NCBI RefSeq assembly: GCF_002575655.3
Contig: NC_053037.3
Span: 253,179,135-253,243,134, forward strand
From: Aegilops tauschii subsp. strangulata
Lineage: Eukaryota > Streptophyta > Magnoliopsida > Poales > Poaceae
DNA: 64,000 bases
Direction of reading: 5' to 3'
The translations under genes and the position numbers were made by a program. The notes beneath the pieces are model-generated. The model searched no databases and had not been told where the DNA came from. It saw only the letters and a list, made by a program, of their open reading frames with translations. Shown one piece after another: positions 1-11,163 of the stretch; the first letter of the stretch is position 1; each line of letters begins with the position of its first letter.

Positions 1-1946
1 ACCAGAAAGTATCCTTCAAATCCAAATACATCTTGGTATTTCCTGGGTGAATCGAGTACGGTGAATCATGGGCCTCTTGTAAGATCAATTTCCTGATCTC
101 CGGATCATTGGGCACGTAAACGCGGTCCTCAAACCATAAGGTATCGTGCTCATCCTCACGAAATCCCTTGGCTTTTCCTTTGCTCATCTTTTCCTTTATC
201 TCGTTAATTTCCTTGTCTGTCTTCTGGGCTTCTCTGATCTTTTCCATCAGGGTAGACTGAATCTCCAATGTTGCTAAATAGCCTCTTGGAACTATCTCCA
301 AACATAGCTCGCGAAGATCCTCGGCTAACTCCTGGGGTAACTCTCCTGTCATGAGTGTGTAGACATGGCTCTTGCGGCTCAACGCATCTGCTACTACGTT
401 AGCCTTCCCTGGGTGATAATGCAATCTCATATCATAGTCCTTAATAAGCTCCAACCATCTCCTCTGCCTGAGATTCAACTCCTTCTGCGTGAAAATGTAC
501 TTCAAACTCTTGTGATCCGTGTACACCTCACAATGGTTTCCGATGAGAAAATGTCTCCATGTCTTCAACGCATGCACTACGGCTGCTAATTCCAAATCAT
601 GCGTGGCATAATTCTTCTCATGGGGTTTAAGTTGTCGTGAAGCATATGACACAACTCTTCCTTCCTGCATAAGCACTGCTCCAAGTCCTCGACGAGAAGC
701 GTCGCAATAAACTTCATAATCCTTGCGTTGATCTAGCAGAATCAACACTAGTGATGTAACCAATCGTTTCTCAATTCTTGGAAACTAGCTTCACATTCCT
801 CAGTCCAATTGAATTTGGTGTCCTTCTTCAATAGCTCAGTCATGGGTTTTGCAATCTTTCAGAAATTCTCAATGAATCTCCGGTAGTATCCTGCGAGTCC
901 AAGGAAACTCCGGTTCTCCAACTGACGTGGGTGATTCCCAACTTGTTACTGTGTCAACTTTGGCGGGGTCTACCGCTATTCCTTCTCCAGATATAACATG
1001 TCCGAGGAATCCAACTTCCTTCAGCCAAAACTCACATTTGCTGAACTTGGCGTACAACTGATGTTCTCTGAGTTTCTCAAGTACCAAACGCAAATGCTCC
1101 TTATGTTCCTCTTCATTCTTTGAGTAGATCAAAATATCATCAATGAACACTACGACGAACTTATCCAAAAACTCCATAAACACCTTGTTCATCAAGTTCA
1201 TGAAATAGGTGGGTGCGTTAGTCAGACCAAATCACATAACGGTATACTCATACAGCCCATACCTGGTGGTAAAAGCCGTCTTAGGTATATCTTGCTCTCG
1301 AATCTTCAACTAGTGGTATCCTGATCGTAGATCGATCTTGGAAAATACCTTAGCTCCTTGTAAGCGGTCAAACAAATCATTAATCATCGGCAGTGGGTAC
1401 TTGTTCTTGATGGTCACTCCATTCAATCCACAATAATCAACGACCATCCTTAACGATCCATCCTTCTTCTCCACTAGAAGTACAGGCGATCCCCAAGGTG
1501 ACGAACTTGGGCGAATATAGCCTTTATCCAGTAACTCCTTAATCTGCTTCTTAATTTCCTCCAAATCTTTTGCGGGCATCCTGTACGGTCTCTTAGATAT
1601 CGGTCCTGTGCCTGGCAAAAGTTCAATCAGAAACTCAAAGTCTCTATCCGGTGGCATGCCTGGCAACTCTTCTGGAAATACATCCGGGTAATCCTTCACC
1701 ACTGGTACTTCCTCCTGTACAACTCCTGATAAGGAATTCACTTGAGTCCTCTTCGGCACATGCCGGGATACATACTTAATCCTTCTTCCTTCTGGGGTGG
1801 TAAGCAAAACCGACTTACTGGCACAATCGATGTTCCCTCCATACTTTGATAACCAATCCATGCCTAATATCACATCCAATCCTTGCGATTCCAATATTAT
1901 TAGGTCTGAGGGAAACACGTAGTTACCAATCCTTAATGGTAACCGA
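1..1946 (-). pseudogene. Broken pol (protease end, RT, RNase H) of element F1
   Basis: Minus-strand pol fragments align with the intact pol of F. Recognisable parts are the segment after protease and the N-terminal RT (1310-1918, ending [10 protein letters not shown]), the RT catalytic region (869-1201, with [11 protein letters not shown]) and RNase H (about 1-860). Damage includes a frameshift near 1920-1950, TAG at 1310-1312 where F has CAG, TGA at 1232-1234 where F has TCA, and a frameshift near 905-920. Integrase lies outside the window. The YxDD-type Asp pair is retained, but no continuous product is possible. Confidence 0.85.
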
Positions 1947-3149
1947 TCACACCATAAACTCTGCTCCTGGCGAGGTTACTAACATGGGTGACCTAAGGGC
2001 TTGGGTTGGCAGTTTATACTTATCCACAAATCCCCTTGATATGTAGGAATGCGATGCACCAGTATCAAAAAGAACGAGTGCAGTAAATGACTTAACCAAA
2101 AACTTACCTATTACTGCATCAGGTTGTGCTTCAACCTCTTCCACGTTAACGTGGTTCACATGTCCTTTGCTGAAAGGGTTCGGCTTCTTCCTAGAGCTTC
2201 CATTTCCATTACCATTCTGGGCTTCAGGACATTCATTAGCATAATGTCCAGTCTTCTGACATTTAAAGCAAGTGACTTGACTCAGGTCTCTCTTAGCTGG
2301 GGTTGAAGGGTTGGTACGGTTCTGTCCGTTGCTTCCTCCGTTCCCATTTCCATTCTTGGAGCCATTATGGTTGTGCGAACTACCTCCTCCATGGGTATGC
2401 TGAAACTGTCCTCCCGATTTCGGGGTAAAACGTGGCTTCTGCTGGGCTCCAGAATTATACTTCCCTTGTCCATACTTCCTCTTACGGTTTTCAATCTGCT
2501 GCTGCTTCCCTTCAATCATGAGTGCTCTATCTACCAACTCCTGGTAGTTGTTGAAGGTTGCTACCATTAGCTCCATGCTCAGCTCATCATTCAGTCCTTC
2601 CAAAAACTTCTCCTGCTTGGCTGCATCTGTAGCAACGTCATCTGGTGCATAACGTGCTAACTTACTGAAATCCTCCACATACTGGCCTACGGTGCGTCCT
2701 CCTTGGCGTAGGTTGCGAAACTCACGCTTCTTCATAGCCATAGCTCCTGCTGAAACATGGGCTGTACGAAAAGCTTGCTGAAATTGGTCCCATGTGACAG
2801 TGTCAATAGGGTGTGTGGCTGTGTAATTCTCCCACCATGATGCTGCGGGTCCATCAAGCTGATGTGCGGCAAAATGCACTCTTTCCGCATCTGTGCATCC
2901 TGCAGTGGTCAACTCCCTTCCAACTTTGCGGAGCCAATCATCTGCAACAATCGGCTCGGTGCTGCTGGAAAACACCGGCGGATTTAGCCTCAAGAAACGG
3001 GCTAGGTGATCAACAGGTGGTGGTGGTGGTGGGTTGTTGTTGTTGTTGCCTTGGTTCTGAACTAACACTTGCATCAGGGCATTCTGTTGTTGAATCAACT
3101 GTGTGATCTCCGGTGGGAAAACAAATCCGGTGTCGCGTCTCGGAGGCAT
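1947..3149 (-). pseudogene. Gag-protease N-terminal part of element F1 (400 codons)
   Basis: It starts MPPRRDTGFVF, followed by a Gln/Asn and Pro tract, a retrotransposon Gag core (about residues 50-200, with ASWWENY and GRTVGQYVEDF), a basic Asn/Gly-rich linker, and a CCHC knuckle (CFKCQKTGHYANEC, about residue 295). It then runs without a stop into an aspartic protease with [12 protein letters not shown]. The frame is lost after the protease by a small indel. Gag and protease share one frame here, whereas copy F has a TAA between them. Gag packages element RNA into cytoplasmic particles; this copy cannot yield a full polyprotein. Confidence 0.85.
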
Positions 3150-3348
3150 CTGATAGGTTAGAAAAGATGAGAGTTTAGAATAGAATGAGGTCTAGAGAGA
3201 AAACATTACCCATATGCTCATGAGACAAACACAATCAATATCACTCAATCAAATCAAACAAGGCATACAATCGATCTAACTAGCGTTACAAAAGTGCTCG
3301 AACTATATTATATATATGGGGAAATACTACTACTGATATGGTGGTCTA

Positions 3349-4080
3349 CTAGAAATTTTGATCAGTCGAAGACTCCATGATATCTGCTCCAGCTTCATCA
3401 ACAAAGTCATCTTCACTGGGGTCCGAGTCGGTGTCGTCGATGATGATGTAGTTATCCGGGCAAGCGCATTCATCATCTTCTGCTTTTGATACTGGATTTC
3501 CCATGAATACTCCAATCTTCTTCTCCAGGTCGTCATTCTTCCCTACTAGCGCGACGATTTCCTCCAAATAATCCTCGCGTGTAGCCTTGAGTTCTTCCTC
3601 CAACTCCTTGATCTTCGTCAATGCCTTCTTCAGATCTATCTTGTCTGAGCACATCTGGTTCTCCTGGCGACGAATGTGTTGGTTTTGCTCCTGGATGAAA
3701 GCTGCAATTGATCCATCCTTCTTGGTGCTAATCATCTCCCATTGCTCGTCTCGGCATCCACAAATCTGATAAATAGTATCCTTAAGCTCCCTATGGTAGA
3801 CTTCTCCAATGCGTCCCATAGAGATGTGGGCTGCCATGCTCTTCCCTAAACTCCAGGTTGGTGCTTCAAAAGACAACTTTATAGGCTCAGTGACTGGCGT
3901 AAACGTCCTTCCTAGAACTTGAACTTTAATCTTCCAGCTCTCCTCTTCAGGTAATGTGGCGTTGTAGGTTCCGGTGATGCTTGGTATTCCAATGTTCAAG
4001 TACTTAGTGACTTCCTTCAAGTGTCGTCCAAAAGGCGTATCTTCATCTGGTTGCATGAACTTGTTTCTTGCATCCGCCAT
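3349..4080 (-). CDS. Extra ORF between PBS and gag of Tekay-type element F1
   Basis: This is an open 243-aa frame on the element's sense strand, upstream of gag. It begins MADARNKFMQPDEDTPFGR. The N-terminal ~140 residues look globular. Residues ~140-195 are rich in Lys/Glu/Leu with a coiled-coil look (ALTKIKELEEELKATRE). The C-terminus is strongly acidic (IIIDDTDSDPSEDDFVDE). A homologue at the same place in element F carries one TAG. I recognise no family. It is not Gag: there is no Gag core and no CCHC knuckle. Retention in both copies suggests a real element gene, possibly an accessory protein comparable in position to the extra 5' ORF of Ogre elements; that parallel is inference. Confidence 0.7.
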   Translation of the reverse strand: MADARNKFMQPDEDTPFGRHLKEVTKYLNIGIPSITGTYNATLPEEESWKIKVQVLGRTFTPVTEPIKLSFEAPTWSLGKSMAAHISMGRIGEVYHRELKDTIYQICGCRDEQWEMISTKKDGSIAAFIQEQNQHIRRQENQMCSDKIDLKKALTKIKELEEELKATREDYLEEIVALVGKNDDLEKKIGVFMGNPVSKAEDDECACPDNYIIIDDTDSDPSEDDFVDEAGADIMESSTDQNF

Positions 4081-4175
4081 TCCTAAAAGAGTAGAAAGTG
4101 GAGAGGAGTCCGAAATGAGAAGAGAGTAGTGTTCTAGGGTTTAAGCTTAGTGGTCGTGTCCTACAGTCAGCGTGT

Positions 4176-4187
4176 GCTCTGATACCA
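4176..4187 (-). other. Primer binding site of F1 (tRNA-Met type)
   Basis: On the minus strand it reads TGGTATCAGAGC, the usual plant initiator-tRNA-Met PBS, four bases inside the LTR edge at 4192. It fixes the orientation and the inner end of the 5' LTR. Confidence 0.9.
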
Positions 4188-4191
4188 CCTT

Positions 4192-5888
4192 TGTAGCGAC
4201 CAGACCTCAAACAGTCTGTGCTGCTGTGCACCAGTGTCATCCCTGGATCAGTAATGCTGACACGCACAGTACAAATGGAGGATTTATAACAGAGTAGCAA
4301 TCACACACTTATTACAACGAATATCTCAAAAGAGAATAAGTATGATAAATATGGCTTAAGGCCATCTAATACGATAACAGCGGAAGGCTTGGAAGATAAG
4401 TGAGTCCATCAACTCCAACGGCATCACTGAGTATAAGACCACGACCTAAGGCACCTTACTCGTCGTCTGAAAAGTCTGCAACATGAAATGTTGCAGCCCG
4501 AAAACGGGTCAGCACATGGAATATGCTGGCAATGTAACACATAGGGAGTAATGAACAGAATAATAATATACTACATGCATATATGGCTGGTAGAAAGCTC
4601 TATGGTTACAGTTTTGCGAAAAGCCAGTTTTTCCCTACTTCAAAGGAATAAATTTTTATTTAACTATCATGGTGGTTGTTAAACATTGAGATGGTTGACA
4701 GCATCTCAATCCCAATTAAGTATCATCATTAACCCAACAAAATTTATTAAAGTAACATGGTGATGAGATTCATATGATAATCCAAGTACTAGATACTCAG
4801 GTTGTCCATAACCGGGGACACGGCTAACCATGATTAGTTTATACACTCTGCAGAGGTTTGTGCACTTTTCCCACAAGACTCGATCGCCTCCGTTGGATTC
4901 TCGCACTACATGATGTTTGAGAAACGGATGACCGAGACATAGTCTTTCAGAAGCGTTTGCACCTTACGATGTGATAGACCGTACCACCTACATCCCCTAC
5001 ATCTGCTAGTCTACCACTGTAAGAGTTCACACAACTTAATCAACTATGCTAGAGCCCATAATAGCTTGCGGCTGCACACAGAAGTTTCTAGCATGAATAA
5101 TCTCATGATCCCTTTGAACCTGGGTGGCGGTCCAAAAGAAAAACAGGCAATCCTGGAATACCCAGGTACCTCAATCCACCCAGATGTGAGTTTTAGTTGC
5201 CACCTTAAGTAAACCATTAATTAACAATCTCACATCTGTCGTGAATATCTCTCAAACCCAATCCACGTCTACAAGCATAGCATGGCAATATAAGCAACGT
5301 AGAAGTAACTCCCAAGGGTTTGATAATAAAGCAGGTAATAGGTACTACCTCAACTACTTCCCAATACCCACAATTTAATTAGATCCTAATCATGCAATGT
5401 TTGAGGGTTGATCTAATGCAATAAAACTGGGTAGTGAAAAGTATGATCAAAGTGTTACTTGCCTTGCTGATGATCCGTGAAACCTAGAGATTCGAAGTAG
5501 CAAGCGGCGCACTCCGGGTACTCTATCGCAAACAAACAAGCAAACAATAAGTACTCATCTAATGCACAAGTAAAACTCAAACAAAGATCTAACCAGAAAG
5601 TTCAACTTAACAACTCCGGTTTGCAAAAAGATTCAACTCAAACGAAGCAACGAAAGTCAAACGGCGAAAGAAACAAGCTTCGTTTACTAATCTGGATCTA
5701 AGTCAAATTTTACAGTAGCAAAAACTTGTTTGAGTAGGTTAAACGGAAAGAGAATTTCGAGATGAAACTCTAGGCACTTGAATCGCCTGATTCCGATAAA
5801 CGAGCGAAAAGTTAAACCAGAACGAAAATCTGATCAGAAATCGCGATCTGGAATAATCGCGGAAAATCCGACGAAAAAGAGAACTGAC
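4192..5888 (-). repeat. 5' LTR of F1, truncated
   Basis: The sequence begins tgtagcgaccagacc (minus-strand LTR end GGTCGCTACA) and follows the F LTRs (28176-30975 and 36418-39184) up to aaactgac-type sequence at 5888. The U3 half, including the GC-rich block present in F, is missing. The break coincides exactly with the first base of the neighbouring CRM-type LTR. Confidence 0.9.
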
Positions 5889-6805
5889 TGATAGAGGCAA
5901 AGGTGTCCCGTCTTTCGATGAGATGATGGATATCGCTTTGGTGGCTGTCGACTTTGACGATCCGACTACGAACGTGCGATGACGTCGCGCCTTAGCAATC
6001 GCTAAACCAACTCCAAGAGGTTATTGACCACGCCGGAGAACGATCAACCTGACCACGAGGGTCTGTTTCCTGCGAGCAAACGAAGAACAAGCAAGAAACT
6101 GAGATTGCAATCTGGATATTGTGAATATAAGATGAAAGCTTTATTGATCAAGGTGGGGTTCTGTGACGCCTTTGTCTCGTCGTTGAACACAAACGAAGTA
6201 CGCGAAGTTGCAGCTATGGCGAACTTTTAATCTAAACAAAACCCAAAGTCTAAACGACGCCCTAAGGGCTGTATATATGGAGGAAGAGGGGGGAATTTCG
6301 TGGCCCTTGGGGAAGGGGTCCGAAACCAACCCTATCTCTTGTTTCCCCACAAATACGGACTCTAAAAATAGCCTATACTCAAGTATTTCGAAATTACATG
6401 GGCCTGGCCCAATAATAAGGTGACGCAGCACCTAGAATAGCCTCTGGACAAAAGTTATGAAGTAGCATCTTGTATATTTCGTCCAAGGCTTCATGCACGC
6501 ATTATGGTGGCTTCAATGTCCTGAAATCATCACTTGTAACTCCGTTCTTGTCCCCCATGCGCATGCCATCATCTCCATGCTTGTTCTTGCTCCAATGTTC
6601 ATCCTTCTCAAAGCTAGGCCCTTCATTTGTAAGCAAAACAAATGTATCCAATTTAGGCAGCATCATATTCTCATGAACATTAGAATCATTAGCAAGAAAC
6701 GAAAGTACCTGATAATTTAATTGGCGTGCGCGAGATCTAGTAATTGGTCCAGTATATGTAGTAGTAGGGGCTGTGGGTGTAACAGTGGTATTGATGTCCT
6801 CATCA
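5889..6805 (-). repeat. CRM-type LTR (S1), no internal region
   Basis: This 917-bp LTR matches those of elements A, B, D and S2. On the minus strand it runs from TGATGAGGACATC-like sequence (here TGATGAGGACATCAAT at 6805) to GCCTCTATCA (5889). Neither PBS nor PPT adjoins it, so it is solo. The flanks (ctgac on the left, gttct on the right) do not match, unlike S2, so one side was probably lost by deletion after insertion into the F1 LTR. Confidence 0.85.
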
Positions 6806-7221
6806 GTTCTTGTTTCTTGAAGTTTTGATCCAACGGCCCAGATCAATCAGGGGTGAGATCCTACGGCTGGAATCGCATCAAGCAAACGCATCCGACGGTC
6901 AAGACGCTCTGAGCTCTGAGAGAGCTTGGTTTCCCCTAGGTCCTTTTGTTTCTTGATTCTTGATGGCAACCTAACTCCAAAATGATATGATATTTGAATA
7001 CTCCCGTTATCAGTGCTTACTTGAATGATGTTATTTGTTGGACTCAAACTCTTAGTGCAGATTGTGCCACCAAGACTCCATATAAAACTTCCTTGCGGGA
7101 TGATCGCATTTCCTCGCCGAGTCACAACAAAGCAGTTAGAGACCAGGAAATCGTCAGTCTTAATAAGGTTGGGAAATCAAAATTATTGCTCATAGAGTAA
7201 ATAATTCTGCTTGGCGACTCA
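6806..7221. other. Unassigned sequence between S1 and MITEs
   Basis: About 400 bp with no recognised coding or repeat signature. A minus-strand open stretch at 6847-7125 (92 codons) has no family resemblance that I can see. It may be old intergenic DNA or a worn element. Confidence 0.3.
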
Positions 7222-7224
7222 TTA

Positions 7225-7508
7225 GACTACTCACAGTGGAGAGTAACTTAGACTAGTAACATGCATATGTTACTACTCTATGTTACTACTCTCCATAGTG
7301 GGTAGTAACATATATGGGGTGTCATTCAACTCTCCATTTATTAGGTTATAAACTCATCTTGTATTGGTATGTGTGATGTTACCCATAGTACTAGTAACTA
7401 GCTATGTTACTACTTGCCTCTCTTTCATCATTAATTACTTGCCATGTCATATAGTTTGTCTAGATAAATGTGATGTTACCACCTATGTTACTCCCACTGT
7501 GGCTAGTC
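7225..7508. mobile_element. Tourist-like (PIF/Harbinger) MITE
   Basis: A 284-bp non-coding unit. The left end is gactactcacagtggagagt and the right end reverse-complements to gactagccacagtgggagt, giving ~22-bp imperfect TIRs. It is flanked on both sides by tta (7222-7224, 7509-7511), the 3-bp TSD expected of PIF/Harbinger-derived MITEs. The interior is repetitive, with gttactac and gtaacat stretches. Confidence 0.65.
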
Positions 7509-7511
7509 TTA

Positions 7512-7721
7512 GACTACCCACAATGAAAGTAACATTGTGGTAACGTCACACATCTCTAGGCAAAACAGATGTTGTGGCAAGTAATTAATAAGAAAATAGG
7601 GGCATGTGGTAACATAGCTAGTTACTGTAACATCACACATATCAGACAAGATGAGTCTACAACATAATAAATGAAGTGTTGCATGACACCACACATATGT
7701 TACTCCCCACAATAAAGGTTG
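7512..7721. mobile_element. Second Tourist-like MITE, left part, split by element A
   Basis: It starts gactacccacaatgaaagtaac directly after the tta of the preceding MITE and shares its interior motifs (gtaacatagctagttac). It runs to the TSD ggttg of element A and seems to resume at 16894 (taacatatattatgacaag followed by tctta). The right TIR is poorly preserved, so the full extent is uncertain. Confidence 0.45.
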
Positions 7722-8640
7722 TGATGAGGACATCAATACCATTGTTACACCCACAGCCCTTGCTGCTATACATACTGGACCAATTACTAGAGCTCGCGCA
7801 CGCCAATTGAATTACCAGGTACTTTCGTTTCTTGGTAATGATTCTAATGTTCATGAGAATATGATGCTGCCTAAATTGGATACATTTGTTTTGCTTACAA
7901 ATGAAGGGCCTGGCATGGATAAGAGGGATGAACACTGGAGCAAGACCAAGCAGGGAGATGATGGCATGCACAAGGTGACCAAGAACGGAGTTACAAGTGA
8001 TGATTTCAGGACTTTGAAGCCACCATAAGGAGTGCATGAAGCCTTGGACGAAATATACAAGATGCCACTTCATAAATTTCGTCCAGAGGCTATTCTAGGT
8101 GTTGCATCACCTTATTATTGGGCCAGGCCCATGTAATTTCGAAATACATAAGTATAGACTATTTTTAGAGTCCGTATGTGTGGGGAAACAAGAGATAGGG
8201 TTGGTTTCGGACCCCTTCCCCAAGGGCCACGAAATTCCCCCCTCTTCCTCCATATATACAGCCCTTAGGGCACAGTTTAGACTGTGGGTTTTGTTTAGAT
8301 TAAAAGTTCGCCATAGCTGCAACTTCGCGTACTTCGTTTGTGTTCAACGACCAGACAAAGGCGTCACAGAACCCCACCTTCATTAATAAAGCTTTCCTCT
8401 TATATTCGCAATATCCAGATTGCAATCTCAGTTTCTTGCTTGTTCTTCATTTGCTCGCAGGAAACATACCCTCGTGGTCAGGTTGATCGTGCTCCGGCGT
8501 CGTCAATAACCTCTCGGAGTTGGTTTAGCGATTGCTAAGGCGCGACGTTCTCGCACGTTCGTAGTCGGATCGTGAAAGTCTACTCCTCCGAAACGATAAT
8601 CACCATCTCATCGAAAGACGGGACACCTTCGCCTCTATCA
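7722..8640 (+). repeat. Outer 5' LTR of element A
   Basis: 919 bp, TGATGAGGACATC to GCCTCTATCA, directly after TSD ggttg. It includes a TATA-like ccatatatacagccctta segment (about 8249-8269), likely the core promoter, in a region shared by all CRM-type LTRs here. Confidence 0.9.
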
Positions 8641-9069
8641 AGTGGTATCAGATTTCTAGGTTGCTCGGTGAGATTTTCCAGTTTTTCGTAGTTTAGATCG
8701 AGTCTCTTCTTCATACCTACAGTCCACGAAAAAGCCAAAAAAAATTAGGGTTAGTTCATCATATCCGAACCAGTCTGAGCCTTTGCATAGTCTTTTCAGT
8801 ATTTTGCTTTGTTGAATTTGCGGTTGCATCGTCGTGTCAAGTTGCTGGTCTTAGCGTCTAGTTTCCCTTAGAGTTTCGAGTTCTGTTCACAAGTTGTCAC
8901 GCCGCCGCCGCACCATCGTCATCGCTCCTGCCATCTACCACCACCGCTTATCCGCCACCAATCCGTATCCATATACCACCACTGCTACCATATACCTCCA
9001 CCGCTGCCATATACCACCACCGCTGCCATATCTTACCATCATATATCCACCACCAATCCGAGTTCTTCT
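8641..9069 (+). other. Truncated first leader of element A, with PBS
   Basis: TGGTATCAGA at 8643-8652 is the tRNA-Met-type PBS. The leader follows that of elements B and D as far as ccgagttctt and then stops where the inner LTR begins. No gene is present. Confidence 0.8.
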
Positions 9070-9986
9070 TGATGAGGACATCAATACCATTGTTACACCC
9101 ACAGCCCCTGCTGCTATACATACTGGACCAATTACTAGAGCTCGCGCACGCCAATTAAATTACCAGGTACTTTCGTTTCTTGGTAATGATTCTAATGTTC
9201 ATGAGAATATGATGCTGCCTAAATTGGATACATTTGTTTTGCTTACAAATGAAGGGCCTAGCTTTGAGAAGGATGAACATTGGAGCAAGAACAAGCATGG
9301 AGATGATGGCATGCGCATGGGGAACAAGAACGGAGTTACAAGTGATGATTTCAGGACGTTGAAGCCACCATAATGCGTGCATGAAGCCTTGGACGAAATA
9401 TACAAGATGCTACTTCATAACTTTCGTCCAGAGGCTATTCTAGGTGCTGCGTCACCTTATTATTGGGCCAGGCCCATGTAATTTCGAAATACTTGAGTAT
9501 AGGCTATTTTTAGAGTCCGTATGTGTGGGGAAACAAGAGATAGGGTTGGTTTCGGACCCCTTCCCCAAGGGCCACAAAATTCCCCCCTCTTCCTCCATAT
9601 ATACAGCCCTTAGGGCGTCGTTTAGACTTCGGGTTTTGTTTAGATTAAAAGTTCGCCATAGCTGCAACTTCGCGTACTTCGTTTGTGTTCAACGACCAGA
9701 CAAAGGCGTCACAGAACCCCACCTTGATCAATAAAGCTTTCATCTTATATTCGCAATATCCAGATTGCAATCTCAGTTTCTTGCTTGTTCTTCGATTGCT
9801 CGCAGGAAACAGACCCTCGTGGTCAGGTTGATCGTGCTCCGGCATGGTCAATAACCTCTCGGAGTTGGTTTAGCGATTGCTAAGGTGCGACGTCATCGCA
9901 TGTTCGTAGTCGGATCGTCAAAGTCGACATCCACCAAAGCGATATCCATCATCTCATCGAAAGACGGGACACCTTTGCCTCTATCA
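9070..9986 (+). repeat. Inner LTR of element A (second subtype)
   Basis: A 917-bp CRM-type LTR of the B/D subtype, preceded by cttct and followed by a PBS with one change (TGGTATGAGA, 9989-9998). Its presence between two LTRs of another subtype marks a composite element. Confidence 0.9.
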
Positions 9987-11163
9987 AGTGGTATGAGATT
10001 TCCAGGTTGCTCGGTGAGATTTTACAGTTTTTCGTAGTTTAGATCGAGTTTGTTCTTCATACCTATAGTCCACGAAAAAGCCAAAAAAATAATAATTTAG
10101 GGTTAGTTCACCCTATCCGAACCAATCTGAGCCTTTTCATAATCTTTTCTGTGTTTGCTTTGTTGAATTTGCGGTTGCATCGTCGTGTCAAGTCGCTGGT
10201 CTTAGCGTCTAGTCCTTTAGAGTTTCGAGTTCTGTTCACAGGTTATCACGTCGCCGCTGCCATATATCACCACCGCATCATCATCATCGCTGCTGCCATA
10301 TACCACCACCGCACCAACTTCATCGCCGCTGCCATATACCACCACCACATATTCACCGCCAATGCGAGTCCATATACGCCACCACATATCCGCCGCCATC
10401 ATGCCAATCCGAGTACACCTGCAACATATATCCGCCACTAGTCCGAGTTCCACCAGATTCATCTCCGCCACCAGTCCGAGTTCCACCAGATTCATCTCCG
10501 CCACCAGTCCTAGTCCAAGTCCAGTATTTTGTTACTCTGTTTTGGATTTCCAGATCACGCCATACTCCGAGTCGTGACAGAGAAGGACTCCCAAACTTTT
10601 GTGTTACCCGCAGAAGAAAAATAGTTCCAGTTTCAAAAAAAAACTAAGTCTGGAAAATTCTGGCTAGGCAGTTTTTAGACCATTTGTAGACTTTTTCGAA
10701 AAAAAATTGTTGCGGAGCAAAAAAAAGAGGAAAAAAAGTGCAAAAAAAGTGAAAAAAAATTCAGAGTGTGCTCCTCCCTTGTTTACGTGCAGCGCCGTGA
10801 TTTTGTTAGTGTTCTAGGCTCGCGTCTCTAGCACGGTCTAGCCTAGGACTAGCACAGTACCGTCGTTGAGCGTTTATTCAACTTTGCATATCTGAATTGA
10901 TTATTGCTGACCCTTTTTGCTACCATATTATAAGCCTTCCCAGCTCCACATACATCAACGTCGTGCGTTTGACTCTCCCTGGTAATCGCTCTATCCAAGC
11001 TTTGAGAGTTTTGACTACAACGGTTGCCAATCACCACCTGCTGCTGGGTAAGAACTGGTAAGAATTTGAGATTCGCTTGAAGGATTTGTGACACACCACC
11101 ATCACCACCACTTCCTAGTAGTCTGTAGGATCATATTCTTTTGTGTTTCTATTGCTGCTAACC
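9987..11163 (+). other. Untranslated leader of element A
   Basis: About 1.2 kb between PBS and gag. It has a ccatataccaccaccgctgc-like minisatellite (about 10255-10440), a ~32-bp tandem repeat (about 10440-10515, repeating gagttccaccagattcatct), A-rich stretches (10630-10760) and a conserved segment tagtgttctaggctcgcgtc (about 10807) also found in B and D. No ORF of note. Confidence 0.7.

Larger units (their letters stand above)
1..5888 (-). mobile_element. Tekay/Del-type Ty3-gypsy element, partial copy (F1)
   Basis: Reading right to left, it has a partial 5' LTR (4192-5888), a tRNA-Met-type PBS, an ORF before gag, gag, and a broken pol that runs off the window start. It matches element F (28176-39184) segment by segment; base 1 corresponds to about 32214 of F. 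The right side is cut at 5888, where a CRM-type LTR begins and about 1.1 kb of the LTR is missing. Clade assignment rests on gag and RT similarity to F, which ends in a chromodomain-like segment. Several stops and frameshifts show that it is dead. Confidence 0.85.

Noticed and set aside
4200..5880. Possible host gene in ORFs inside the F1 LTR (e.g. 4706-4906)
   Set aside because: The whole stretch aligns to the F LTRs, where the frames are not consistently kept.
6847..7125. 92-codon minus-strand ORF in the unassigned region
   Set aside because: No family resemblance, no splice or promoter context; kept only as unassigned sequence.
9452..9734. Similar ORFs of 68-96 codons in both directions in every CRM-type LTR (e.g. 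6141-6431, 8099-8386, 45919-46209, 61517-61807)
   Set aside because: They recur only because the LTR recurs; they lie downstream of the TATA-like region, overlap on both strands and have no domain. Recent duplication explains the similarity.
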